Notes: a model not told the origin generated them from the letters alone. A DNA stretch of 16,847 bases from an uncultured Clostridia bacterium (GCA_947167415.1 CAMVHY010000002.1:1-16847), one strand, 5' to 3'; shown: positions 1 to 7,712, counted from the first letter of the stretch. Program-made: numbers and translations.

Positions 1-61
1 TTATTTCTACCATCTCTCTTGCTTTTATTTTTGATTTGCTTTTTATGTGAACGCTGCCTAG
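1..61 (+). mobile_element. 3' end of IS5-family transposase gene and IS right end (continues off left edge)
   Basis: Codons 3-50 read ISTISLAFIFDLLFM followed by a TGA stop at 48-50. This matches the C-terminus of the IS5-type transposase remnant at 12146-12237 (ISTTSIVFIFDLLFM-stop), so the two are copies of one element. IS5-family transposases typically end in a hydrophobic tail after a TRYD-like motif; that motif lies outside the window here but is visible in the second copy. Just after the stop the sequence forms the element's right end, which read inward from position 61 is CTAGGCAGCGTTCACATAAA. The same end recurs at 199 and 12135. CTAG at 58-61 may be the target site. Whether the copy beyond the window edge is intact cannot be seen. 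Confidence 0.72.
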
Positions 62-116
62 ACACTGTCTACACAACAGAGATAAAAAAGAGGAATAAAC
101 TATAAGGTAAAATATA

Positions 117-201
117 ATGGAGAAAAATAAAAAACGGGAGAAAAATAGACATAAAAAAAACGTATCGTAAATTTGATATAAGTGATGCAAAATGGAAACT
201 A
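117..201 (+). pseudogene. N-terminal fragment of an IS5-family transposase
   Basis: Frame 151-201 reads KKTYRKFDISDAKWKL, the hallmark N-terminus of IS5-group transposases (normally [Y/F]DISDxxW followed by the domain leading to HLPG). It stops at the CTAG at 199-202, where another IS end begins, so only about the first 17-28 codons survive. Two starts are possible. One is position 151, with GGGAG at 136-140, but the codon is ATA rather than ATG. The other is ATG at 117, preceded by AAGG at 104-107, but it needs a one-base frameshift in the A8 tract at 153-160. Either way it is dead. The AGACACTGTCTACACAA sequence at 60-76 is probably the left end of this element. Confidence 0.65.
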
Positions 202-222
202 GGTAGTATTCACATAAAATAA
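199..222 (-). repeat. IS5-type right-end remnant
   Basis: CTAGGTAGTATTCACATAAA at 199-218 matches the IS end at 42-61 in inverse orientation and the end at 12135-12154 in direct orientation, with few mismatches. On the minus strand it still preserves the last two codons and stop of the transposase (TTT ATG TGA); sequence further in no longer matches. It abuts the truncated transposase start at a CTAG, which fits nested insertion into the YTAR-type targets used by IS5-family elements, followed by decay. The following stretch, 223-310, shows no gene that I can support. Confidence 0.6.
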
Positions 223-314
223 AAATAGACCGACCAAAAAGAAAAAAGTGATAAAGTGAATAAAAAAATATGCATTAAAGTATCTGATTTTGATAAAATG
301 ATTTTAAAATAAAA

Positions 315-347
315 AAGGAGGATGTTGCCGATAAATTTATTCGGTAA
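315..347 (+). promoter_or_regulatory. Strong Shine-Dalgarno followed by a hairpin ahead of the TM2-domain gene
   Basis: AAGGAGG lies at 315-321, but the only in-frame start of the downstream gene is ATG 360, 38 bases away. Between them, TTGCCGA (325-331) and TCGGTAA (341-347) form a 7-bp stem with one G-U pair and a 9-base loop. In-frame extension toward the Shine-Dalgarno sequence is blocked by TAA at 345-347. The hairpin would shorten the effective spacing to about 15 bases. Structure-bridged initiation is inference. Confidence 0.4.
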
Positions 348-359
348 CTAATAAAAAAA

Positions 360-836
360 ATGCAAAATGACGATAAAAATAATAAATCGGAAAGCAATTT
401 AAATTTAAACGAAAGTTCGCAGTCTGATTTTATTTTAAATGATAAGGATGCGGATCAAAAACAAAATAATGAAATGAATAATGATAAAAAAATAAATATT
501 GTCGATCCGGCCGATGTTGAAAATTATATTATGTCAAACCGCGAATTTTTCCCCAGCATAAAATTAATTTATTTGAAAAATAAATTATTAAAAATGGATA
601 AAGATAAATTTGAGCGAATTTGTTTGTGTGATTTGAAATCCCCGACGATTATTTTATTAGTTTCAGTTTTTTTAGGCGGACTTGGAATAGATAGATTTAT
701 GATTGGTGATATCGGAATAGGAATTTTAAAACTTTTGACGGGAGGGTTGTGCGGTATATTTTGGATTTATGATATTTTTACGATTACAGAGCGAGTAAAA
801 AAGATTAATTTCGAGAGTATTATTCTTTTAAGTTAA
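360..836 (+). CDS. TM2-domain membrane protein
   Basis: This is a 158-residue protein. Residues 1-50 are polar and low-complexity (Asn, Asp, Lys, Ser). Residues 55-92 form a helical cytosolic segment of the kind that often precedes bacterial TM2 domains (REFFPSIKLIYLKNKL). Residues 93-147 are a clear TM2 domain: LKSPT, a first membrane helix, the GGLGIDRFMIGD turn with the conserved Asp-Arg-Phe, a Gly-rich second helix and the FWIYDIF end. TM2 proteins form a two-helix membrane hairpin; their biochemical role in bacteria is unknown. Start ATG 360 has no adjacent Shine-Dalgarno sequence; the nearest strong one is at 315-321 across a hairpin. A later Met at 474 would keep the whole TM2 domain but has no better site. 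The gene converges on rplS and shares its terminator. Confidence 0.85.
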   Translation: MQNDDKNNKSESNLNLNESSQSDFILNDKDADQKQNNEMNNDKKINIVDPADVENYIMSNREFFPSIKLIYLKNKLLKMDKDKFERICLCDLKSPTIILLVSVFLGGLGIDRFMIGDIGIGILKLLTGGLCGIFWIYDIFTITERVKKINFESIILLS

Positions 837-894
837 AAATTTGTTTTTGATTTTTACTTTTGTTGTTGGTGAAATAAATTTTTTTGTAAATAAA

Positions 895-917
895 AAAAGT
901 GCTGCCAAAGCACTTTT
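895..917. terminator. Bidirectional terminator between the TM2-domain gene and rplS
   Basis: A 9-bp perfect stem, AAAAGTGCT (895-903) with AGCACTTTT (909-917), has a 5-base loop. T-rich tails follow on both strands, so it can serve both convergent genes. It overlaps the rplS stop codon (916-918). Confidence 0.85.
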
Positions 918-1269
918 ATTTTTTGCCGATAATTTCTTTTACTTTAGCTGCTTTTCCAACACGATTACGCAGATAAAATAATTTTGCTCGCCGAACTTTA
1001 CCTTTTCTTACAACTTCGATTTTTGTTATTTTTGGCGAATGTAACGGCCAACTTTTTTCGACACCGACGCCACAAGAAATTTTTCTGACTGTAAAAATTT
1101 CATTTATGCCACCGTTTTGAAATCGAATTACAATGCCTTCAAAAACTTGAATTCTTTCTTTTGTGCCTTCGATTATTTTCGCGTGCACTCTAATTGTATC
1201 ACCAACATTAAAATTTTTTCTGTCGGTTTTTATTTGCTCGCTTTCAATTTGTTTTATTAGCTCAGACAT
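916..1269 (-). CDS. rplS: 50S ribosomal protein L19
   Basis: The 117-residue length is normal for L19. Family signatures run throughout: [49 protein letters not shown] and the basic C-terminal [14 protein letters not shown]19 sits at the 30S-50S interface of the ribosome. It is often found with rpsP, rimM and trmD, but here it stands alone with its own promoter and terminator, so the usual operon has been broken up. The start is ATG 1269; GGAGG lies 12 bases upstream, somewhat far, but no closer in-frame start exists. One oddity is a Cys in the usual KISYGVGVE position (KISCGVGVE). Confidence 0.96.
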   Translation of the reverse strand: MSELIKQIESEQIKTDRKNFNVGDTIRVHAKIIEGTKERIQVFEGIVIRFQNGGINEIFTVRKISCGVGVEKSWPLHSPKITKIEVVRKGKVRRAKLFYLRNRVGKAAKVKEIIGKK

Positions 1270-1328
1270 TTTGTTTTACAACCTCCAATTATTTATTTCC
1301 AAACAAAAATATTTGTAGAGCAGATTTC

Positions 1329-1356
1329 ACTATAGCATATTAAATTTTTTTTTCAA
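1329..1356 (-). promoter_or_regulatory. Promoter of rplS
   Basis: On the minus strand TTGAAA (1351-1356) is followed by 16 bases and TATAGT (1329-1334), preceded by the extended -10 dinucleotide TG (TGC). Transcription would start near 1322, giving a leader of roughly 50 bases. Confidence 0.7.
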
Positions 1357-1399
1357 GCTTATATTGATTTTAAATTTAAAAAATTTTGCGACTGTTAGC

Positions 1400-1490
1400 T
1401 TTAGACAGCATATACACAAAATAAATTTCAATAGCTTATAAATATATAAAAATAACTTGTTTTTTTTATTTTGTTTAGATGCTGACTAAA
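1400..1490. repeat. MITE-like inverted repeat, 91 bp
   Basis: The arms at 1400-1425 and 1466-1490 are inverted copies matching at about 21 of 25 positions. They begin TTTAGACAGCATATACACAA on the left and, read inward from the right, TTTAGTCAGCATCTAAACAA. The TTAG-R-CAGC start resembles the IS5-type ends at 61, 199 and 12135 (CTAGGCAGC-), so this is probably a non-autonomous derivative of that family. An 11-bp direct repeat, AAAAAATTTTG, lies outside it at 1378-1388 and 1488-1498. It sits between the divergent rplS and 1557 promoters, and its right end directly abuts the -35 box of the latter. Confidence 0.55.
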
Positions 1491-1495
1491 AAATT

Positions 1496-1524
1496 TTGAC
1501 AACATTTTTATTATATGCTAAAAT
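1496..1524 (+). promoter_or_regulatory. Promoter of the 1557 gene
   Basis: Perfect TTGACA (1496-1501), a 17-base spacer, then TAAAAT (1519-1524) with an upstream TGC extended -10. Start of transcription is expected near 1531, giving a leader of only about 25 bases carrying GGAGG. Confidence 0.85.
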
Positions 1525-1556
1525 ACAAATTATAAGCTATGGTTGGAGGTTTTCAC

Positions 1557-3569
1557 ATGAGAAAAAGTAGCAAAATAAGTAACAAATCTGAGAAAACGAA
1601 AACAAAGCTTTTTGAAGAGAAAATAATTAGTCGTTCAATCATTATGGAGTCAGTGATGCAATTTTTAAATAAAGAAGATATGTTGTGTCTAATTGACGCA
1701 AATAAAGATATAAAAGCTAGGGTAGCTAATTCAGATGTATTTCGTAAAAGTAGTATGTATAGTGATTATATGGACTATTTGAACGATTTATTTGCTTGCT
1801 GTTTTAACCGCTCTGTCAATAAAAAATGGTCTGTTGTTGTAAAAACGCTTAGTGATATCATTAACGATGTTTGTGATTTCGATTTGAAGACTTTCAATAG
1901 ATTGTCTTCGGATAAGAAACCGGAAGAACAAAAAAAATTTTATTTTAATCCTGATACAGAAATGATTAATTCGTTTTTTCAGTTATATTTAAGGACTCAT
2001 ATGTTATCAATGGCTTTAGTGGATATTTTGTCAATTACCAAGAGAGACTTTTACAACGTTTCGACACGTGGCTTCACCAAGTGGGAAGAGATTGTAACGG
2101 ATATGATGAAAAATAAGTCGGAAAGACGGGTTGAAAAAATTTTTGATATTGTTCCCAACAATTCAAGACTGGAAACAAAAACATTTTGGGATAAACTCAA
2201 AATAATAAGTAACGAAAAATATTGTGCACTGCAAGCTGAACTTAAAAATCAATCTAGAAATGCGAGAGATGTAATCTATTCCCTGCTATTTTCTAAGTAC
2301 ACCGATGTTTTTGCTATAAGTGAAATACGCAAAGAAATTAGTAAAGTTGAAAATAAAACTATAGAAACGATTAAAAAAAATATAAAAGATGAAGGAGATG
2401 CTCTTGAGAAAAATCAACAAGCATTGGCAGTAAATGAAAATAAGCTCAAAATTTTAAGAGATGGACTAAGAAGCTGCAAAGAAGAATATGATCATGCTGA
2501 AAAAGAAAAATTTCTTCCCACAAGCATCAAATTAGATTGTCCAGAAAGCGTTGAATATCGACGTGCGATGTGCAAACTTGGATTTGAAACGCAAAAAAAC
2601 AATTTAGAAAAAGAAATATTGGAAGTTGAGAAAGCTTGTAACAATCTCAAAAATAACATTGAAGTCAGCAAAAAAAATATTTTAGAGCTTAAAAAAAATT
2701 TGGAAACACGAGAAGTGCTAGATGAAATGCCTAATTTGATATCAGATGTAAATAATATTGGCTCAGAAAATCTCAAAAATTTGAAATCATGCTGTTTTGA
2801 TTTTTTGCTGAATTATCCTGATGAAATATCTAGCTTTCATTTTGATTTTCTTGATTCAGATTCTGTATATGATTTTGCCTATTACTTACTGGAACATAAG
2901 CAACATAAGTATTTTTATCTTGCAATTATTGAAATAAGTCACAGGATAAATGAAAAAATCAGATCGATAACAAGCAAATCAACTCGCGATGAAATATCAA
3001 AATTTTTTTTGAGTAAGTCTGTGAGATTAATTGCACAACACCAACATCAAAATCCAAACATGAATCTGGATTTTATTGAAAATATATTGATTAAATCTCG
3101 TGACAGCAGTTGTTCTTTTTATGAGGATCAAATTGCATGGTTATCCGACCAAGAAATATCAGAGAACGCGCGGTCAACAATCATGACAATAATCGTGCTA
3201 ATATTGGTTTTAATAGAGTTCGTATATACAGGAGTTTGGTTTATTGCACAGTTATATGGAGCAAGTTGGATATTTTCCGAGCTAGCTAGGCTCGCGCTTG
3301 TTATACCTTTGCCATTCTTTCTTATGATTTTGTTCCCATCCATTCTTTGGCTTTCTATTCCTTTGTGTTATGAAAAAATTTGTCGAAAGCGGAGGCGTGT
3401 TATTTACGACAATGCCCGTGAACAATTGCGGGAGTGCAAAAAACGATCAGAAACATATAGAGAAAAACTTACAAATCAAAAGAAAATTTTTGATAAATAT
3501 TTAAAAGTAAATCAAGAAAGTCCGAATCAAGAACAAATAGAAGAAATTGAAGAGAAAATCACAACGTAA
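1557..3569 (+). CDS. Unknown 670-residue coiled-coil membrane protein with F-box-like N-terminus
   Basis: I do not recognise a family for the full protein. Start ATG 1557 is chosen because GGAGG (1545-1549) lies 7 bases ahead; ATG 1539 would place that site inside the coding region. Residues about 28-56 (MESVMQFLNKEDMLCLIDAN then KDIKARV) follow the F-box pattern of hydrophobic positions, the FL-x-x-x-D step and an Asn-Lys in the second helix. Residues 257-319 and 345-388 are Glu/Lys-rich heptad-like coiled coil. Residues 542-566 and 576-605 are two membrane segments separated by a short loop, followed by the basic stretch KICRKRRR and a charged helical tail. There is no signal peptide. The gene has its own near-consensus promoter next to a MITE. 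A membrane-anchored adaptor or host-directed protein is conceivable, but the F-box match is weak. Confidence 0.85.
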   Translation: MRKSSKISNKSEKTKTKLFEEKIISRSIIMESVMQFLNKEDMLCLIDANKDIKARVANSDVFRKSSMYSDYMDYLNDLFACCFNRSVNKKWSVVVKTLSDIINDVCDFDLKTFNRLSSDKKPEEQKKFYFNPDTEMINSFFQLYLRTHMLSMALVDILSITKRDFYNVSTRGFTKWEEIVTDMMKNKSERRVEKIFDIVPNNSRLETKTFWDKLKIISNEKYCALQAELKNQSRNARDVIYSLLFSKYTDVFAISEIRKEISKVENKTIETIKKNIKDEGDALEKNQQALAVNENKLKILRDGLRSCKEEYDHAEKEKFLPTSIKLDCPESVEYRRAMCKLGFETQKNNLEKEILEVEKACNNLKNNIEVSKKNILELKKNLETREVLDEMPNLISDVNNIGSENLKNLKSCCFDFLLNYPDEISSFHFDFLDSDSVYDFAYYLLEHKQHKYFYLAIIEISHRINEKIRSITSKSTRDEISKFFLSKSVRLIAQHQHQNPNMNLDFIENILIKSRDSSCSFYEDQIAWLSDQEISENARSTIMTIIVLILVLIEFVYTGVWFIAQLYGASWIFSELARLALVIPLPFFLMILFPSILWLSIPLCYEKICRKRRRVIYDNAREQLRECKKRSETYREKLTNQKKIFDKYLKVNQESPNQEQIEEIEEKITT

Positions 3570-3635
3570 TAGATCTATTTATAGGAAATAAAAAAAATAT
3601 TACTTTATTGCATCTTATTTTTTTCTCAATAAAAT

Positions 3636-4382
3636 TTATTGTGTTGGCTTATAAATTATTTTTATCAAAGTTAAACCTTGTGGCGGTGCGGTTTTTATTC
3701 CTGCCACTCTTTTTTTTTGCACAAATATTTTATCAATATCAGATAAATTTATTTTTCCCAGCGCAGCATCAATAATCGTTGAAATCATTATTCTGATCAT
3801 ATTATATAAAAATCCATTGCCAATGATTTCAAAAATAATAAAATCGCGCAAGAAATTAACATTAAAATCATAAATCGTACGTATCGTCGATTTGCTGGAA
3901 CTTCCTGCCGAACAAAAACTTTTAAAATCTTTTGTCCCAATAAAATATGGCAACGCATCAACAATCATTTTTTTATTTAATTTATTTTTTATGTGCCAAA
4001 CATAATTGTTATAAATCGGAATCGGAAATTCGGAATTTAAAATTTTATATCGATAAGTTTTTTTAAAAACGTCATGACGAACATGAAAATTTTCTGGCAT
4101 ACACTCGGCTTTTAAAATAATTATGTCTTTGGGCAAAAAATTATTTATTGCCAGCGGAAATTTTTCCAATGGGATCGGACAAAAATCTATATTAAAAGTT
4201 GCTTTCTGGTCAAGAGCATGAACTTTTGCATCCGTGCGACTTGCACCAGTTATTTTTATATCTTTTTTTAACAACAAAGATAGTTTTTCTTCGACAATTT
4301 GTTGCACAGTTATTACATTTTTTTGACGTTGCCAACCAAAATAATTTGTTCCGTCGTAAGAAATAGTTAATAAAATTTTCAC
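3636..4382 (-). CDS. truA: tRNA pseudouridine(38-40) synthase TruA
   Basis: The 248-residue length is typical. The N-terminus ISYDGTNYFGWQRQ is the family opening, and the catalytic Asp is D51 in SRTDAKVHA. Later TruA signatures are visible as FKSFCSAGSSSKSTIRTI and the FLYNMIRIMISTII helix. The enzyme isomerises uridines 38-40 in the anticodon arm of tRNAs. The start is GTG 4382, with a G-rich stretch (GGGGG) 7 bases upstream rather than a canonical site. It converges with the 1557 gene and is divergent from the 3D-domain gene. The 66-base gap to the 1557 gene has only A/T-rich inverted repeats (such as CAATAAAATTTATTG at 3627-3641) and no convincing GC-stem terminator. Confidence 0.96.
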   Translation of the reverse strand: MKILLTISYDGTNYFGWQRQKNVITVQQIVEEKLSLLLKKDIKITGASRTDAKVHALDQKATFNIDFCPIPLEKFPLAINNFLPKDIIILKAECMPENFHVRHDVFKKTYRYKILNSEFPIPIYNNYVWHIKNKLNKKMIVDALPYFIGTKDFKSFCSAGSSSKSTIRTIYDFNVNFLRDFIIFEIIGNGFLYNMIRIMISTIIDAALGKINLSDIDKIFVQKKRVAGIKTAPPQGLTLIKIIYKPTQ

Positions 4383-4531
4383 CGTGAACCCCCAAAATTA
4401 TTATTTGCTTGTGTAAATTAAAAGCTAAATTTAAATATCCTTTGCGTAATAATTTATAAATATGTTGCATAAATATTAAGCATATGTTAATATAATAAAG
4501 CAGTCAAAAAAATCGGGAGTGAAATTTATAT

Positions 4532-5515
4532 ATGCGCAAGAAATTTTTGTTAACTTTGATTATATTTATAACGATTTTTTCTTTTGGAGAAAAAGCTGAC
4601 GCGATCGAGAATAGGAGCAAAAATGTTTTTTTGATCGAAAACGGAATAGTTAAAAATTACTTGACAAACAGCGAGACCGTAAAGGAATTTTTATGCGAGA
4701 ATAAAATAAATTTTAGCGAACAAGATTATATTAATAAAAAAATGGATGCGGAAATTTTAAACAGGATGAACATTGAAATCGGACATCCGTTTAAGTTAAA
4801 AGTTTTTGTTGATGACGAAGAAAATTATTTTCACGTTGGCTTTAATGATGAAATAGTTGATTTAAAAAAAATTTTAAAAAGCGAATATAAAAAAGATTTT
4901 ATTTGTGAGCAAGCAAGCGGATGTAAGTTAAGAAATTGTCGTGATTTAAAATTTTATTCGCATGAAACAAAATTAATTGATAAGACGGAAGAAATTCCGT
5001 TTGAAACAGAAATTGTTAGCTGTGATGATATAGATTGCGGACAAGAAAAAATTGTGCAAGACGGCGTAAACGGCGAAAAAATTATTACGGAAGAAGTTGT
5101 TTTTGTTAACAATCAAGAAATATCTCGGGCTTTTAAATCCGAAAAAATAATAAAAGAGCCGATTAAAAAAATTATTAAAACGGGAACGGGCAAATCCGTA
5201 AATAGGAAAATAAAAAGTGTTTTAAAAATGAATGCCAGCGCTTATACAGCCGGTTTCGAAAGTACAGGAAAACGTCCCGGAGATAAAAATTATGGAATTA
5301 CAGCAACGGGAACAAAAGTGAAACACGGAACGGTTGCCGTCGATCCAAAAATTATTCCGTTGGGAACGGATTTATATGTAGAAGGTTATGGTTATGCAAA
5401 AGCGCTTGACAAAGGCGGAGCAATCAAAGGCAATAAAATAGATTTGTTTTTTAATAATTTGTGCGACGCAAAAAGGTTTGGACGGAAAAATTTGACAGTT
5501 TATATTTTAAATTAG
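4532..5515 (+). CDS. Secreted DUF348-G5-3D domain protein (YabE/Sps-like wall hydrolase)
   Basis: 327 residues. A signal peptide covers residues 1-24 (basic MRKK, hydrophobic core, ADA before the likely cut). One DUF348 domain lies at about 31-95 (IENGIVKNYLTNSETVKEFL). A G5 domain spans about 140-218, from the EEIPFETEIV entry to the KEPIKKIIKTGT exit. A C-terminal 3D domain spans about 230-327 with its three aspartates: D271 (AVDPKIIPLG), D293 (ALDKGGAIKG) and D304 (KIDLFF). 3D proteins fold like MltA and are thought to be peptidoglycan lytic transglycosylases. Bacillus YabE-type proteins carry more DUF348 copies, so this is a short version. GGGAG (4515-4519) precedes the start; a TATAAT at 4491-4496 is the likely -10. 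Five cysteines between residues 124 and 169 are unusual for the domain. Confidence 0.92.
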   Translation: MRKKFLLTLIIFITIFSFGEKADAIENRSKNVFLIENGIVKNYLTNSETVKEFLCENKINFSEQDYINKKMDAEILNRMNIEIGHPFKLKVFVDDEENYFHVGFNDEIVDLKKILKSEYKKDFICEQASGCKLRNCRDLKFYSHETKLIDKTEEIPFETEIVSCDDIDCGQEKIVQDGVNGEKIITEEVVFVNNQEISRAFKSEKIIKEPIKKIIKTGTGKSVNRKIKSVLKMNASAYTAGFESTGKRPGDKNYGITATGTKVKHGTVAVDPKIIPLGTDLYVEGYGYAKALDKGGAIKGNKIDLFFNNLCDAKRFGRKNLTVYILN

Positions 5516-5559
5516 GATGAAAAAGCTCGCAGATAAAAAATTATAATTTGATTTATTAA

Positions 5560-5597
5560 AAAAAATGCGGTTGGGGTTAAAACCAATCACATTTTTT
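5560..5597. terminator. Bidirectional terminator between the 3D protein and kinase-like genes
   Basis: AAAAAATG-C-GGTTGG (5560-5574) pairs with CCAATC-A-CATTTTTT (5583-5597), with one internal C/A mismatch, one G-U pair and an 8-base loop. A and T runs on both flanks allow termination in both directions. Confidence 0.9.
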
Positions 5598-7662
5598 ATT
5601 TCATACTACCATTATCAAAACTATCATCAATTTTAACTTTTGTATCGTAAACGTGAATTTTAGCTTCAATCCCATACGATATTTGTTCCATATTTTCCAT
5701 ATTTATATTCACATTCGGACTGTTCTTGTCATCTTTTTTTACTTTACAATTTTTAATTTTATTCTCTTCTTTTAAAACAAGTACCTGATCAACTTTTGGA
5801 AATTGCTTTTCAATCAAATATTTTCTTGTTTGCCAATGCATAGCTGAAAGCAAATTTCCTTTCTTTTGATAACAAACGTATTTTATATAATCAAAAATTT
5901 TATACAACAGCCACTTAAACCAGCCATCCGGTTCTAGTTGCAAAAACAATCTTCCATGTTCTTCTACTGTTATTTCATTGTCATCAATAAAATTTCTCTT
6001 TGTATTTTTTAATGCACTATCTAATGTGTTCATTAGTTGCGACTTGTTATCCAGATTTAACATGGCATCCTTAAGCCCTGAAATAATTTTCTCCAAATCA
6101 TTTTCATTTGTGTCAGGATGGAGTTTCTTGTACACGTTTGCAAGACGATCAGGGCAAAATTTTTCAATTTGACCAATTGTCGTCCATGGCTCGCCAAATT
6201 TAAAAATATGATTAAACAACATAATTATTCTTTTTTCCGTTTCTCTAACCGCTAGCGAACTATCTTGCCCATTTTCGAAATCACCAACTTTTCCAATTTG
6301 CGCTTCCAAATCAGGTTTTACATTTTCTTGATATGTTGCACCAAATATTAATAATTTTAAAATCAAACTTTTTGGTACAATAGGAACCTTTTCTTTAAGT
6401 ATCTGTTTCATTTCAGAATCACTTAGATTTACTGGAAAATTACTGTCATTATCAAAAGCCACAAATTTTGCATTTCCATCTTTGTCGAAATGTAGCGCAA
6501 AATTTCCGCTGTGTCTATCAAATTGCCCGCAAATAAAATCTAAAATACTAAGCTCACTCATCGCAATTAAAGTTTTTTTGGTAACTTTCTTTGCCACAAA
6601 AAAATCTTTCATGCTTATATTTTGATTTACGTTAAGTTTATTTAAATTTTGACCACTTTTATCTTTTACTGTAAGCGTTTTGTTATTAATAAAATTTTCT
6701 GCTTCATTACATTCATTATCATTTAAACAAAATAAAACTTGATTGCCATAATAGATATATTTATCGCCCGGCATTGAATTTTTTGCATCTTCCATATATG
6801 TATAAACTTCCCCGTTTACTAAACACTCTCCCGTTTTGACAATACAATCTAAGCCTAACGCTTTTGCAATAGTTTGCTGTCCTTTTTGCCTGCTGACGCC
6901 ATCAACTATAAATTGTTGTCCTTTACTTTCAAAATGTCCATACGCACCAATTTTTTTATTTTGTCTATGACGAGAGCTTTGAGGCAAAGGATTAAATTTC
7001 ATAGATTTTTTTTCGACAACGAAAGGATCTTTTTTTAATACATAATTTTTTCCATCTGTACCTTGGACAAACTTTATTTCATTTAGACAGCCACCGGCGC
7101 CGTCCAAACTTTCAAGATCAACTTCATTTAACTGCGGCAATTTAAATTCAATTTTTTGTCTATCTATCAAATTAAGCAAAGTTTTATTTTCAACATCCAA
7201 ATCCCAGTTTTTTTTTATCTCCCAGTCTGCACGTTCAAAAAATATTATAGCCTGCTTAATTTTTTCAAATTGATCAACCACCGCTGCCTCAAAATCACTC
7301 AAATTACTTTTTTCTTGATCACTAAATTCAAATTTTTTAACCTTTCGATTTAAGATTTTTAAAATTTTAATGTAATTTGATCGTATTTCTATGAATTTTT
7401 TTTTAACATCACTCTCATTTTTTATTTCTGTAGCAAGGATAGTTTGAATATTTTTTGCACTGTTTTTCAGTGCTGATAATTCACTTGCATCAAAGTGATT
7501 AGCATATTCTGCTTTTACATTATTTTCTTGCTCAAAAAGTTTATCAGACACAATCTTATTACTTTCATAATCAATTATCTGCGGCTCCATATCATATTTT
7601 TTTACATTAGATGAACCTTTGATCAAAAAATTATTCTCATCTGAGAACATACTATCATTCAT
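5596..7662 (-). CDS. Predicted PI3/4-kinase-fold (actin-fragmin kinase/HipA-like) protein kinase
   Basis: 688 residues without signal peptide or membrane segments. Residues 1-180 are helical and charged. A kinase-like core follows: a Gly-rich turn GAGG at 188-191, a lysine in NYVLKK at 206-211 as the likely ATP-binding residue, then ALGLDCIV and a YTYMED hinge-like segment at 287-292. The catalytic loop QFDRHSGN is at 380-387 (D382, N387), and AFDNDSNFP at 402-410 replaces the DFG metal-binding motif. DRHxxN plus a downstream Asp is shared by PI3/4 kinases, actin-fragmin kinases and HipA-type kinases. The order GxxGxx-K-E-DRHxxN-D argues for an active enzyme. Substrate, lipid or protein, cannot be told. 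The C-terminal 270 residues are unrecognised and mainly helical. The start has GGAG 8 bases upstream. Confidence 0.85.
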   Translation of the reverse strand: MNDSMFSDENNFLIKGSSNVKKYDMEPQIIDYESNKIVSDKLFEQENNVKAEYANHFDASELSALKNSAKNIQTILATEIKNESDVKKKFIEIRSNYIKILKILNRKVKKFEFSDQEKSNLSDFEAAVVDQFEKIKQAIIFFERADWEIKKNWDLDVENKTLLNLIDRQKIEFKLPQLNEVDLESLDGAGGCLNEIKFVQGTDGKNYVLKKDPFVVEKKSMKFNPLPQSSRHRQNKKIGAYGHFESKGQQFIVDGVSRQKGQQTIAKALGLDCIVKTGECLVNGEVYTYMEDAKNSMPGDKYIYYGNQVLFCLNDNECNEAENFINNKTLTVKDKSGQNLNKLNVNQNISMKDFFVAKKVTKKTLIAMSELSILDFICGQFDRHSGNFALHFDKDGNAKFVAFDNDSNFPVNLSDSEMKQILKEKVPIVPKSLILKLLIFGATYQENVKPDLEAQIGKVGDFENGQDSSLAVRETEKRIIMLFNHIFKFGEPWTTIGQIEKFCPDRLANVYKKLHPDTNENDLEKIISGLKDAMLNLDNKSQLMNTLDSALKNTKRNFIDDNEITVEEHGRLFLQLEPDGWFKWLLYKIFDYIKYVCYQKKGNLLSAMHWQTRKYLIEKQFPKVDQVLVLKEENKIKNCKVKKDDKNSPNVNINMENMEQISYGIEAKIHVYDTKVKIDDSFDNGSMK

Positions 7663-7712
7663 ATCAAACTCTCCAAGTATTAGTCACAATGCGTTTATCA
7701 AAACACATTTCG

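Noticed and set aside
322..351. Nine-codon frame after GGAGG as a leader peptide
   Set aside because: The spacing from the ribosome site to ATG is zero bases and the codons show no regulatory pattern.
3568..3579. AATAGATCTATT palindrome after the 1557 gene as terminator or operator
   Set aside because: It has no loop and no T run; a 12-base palindrome at a stop codon is not enough support.
4210..4470. Minus-strand frame of 86 codons overlapping the truA start
   Set aside because: It overlaps truA in another frame, matches no family and lacks a convincing ribosome site; truA is unmistakable.
5596..7662. HipA-type toxin of a HipBA toxin-antitoxin pair
   Set aside because: The protein is much larger than HipA, has long extra regions and has no small helix-turn-helix HipB gene next to it; only the broad fold relation is retained.
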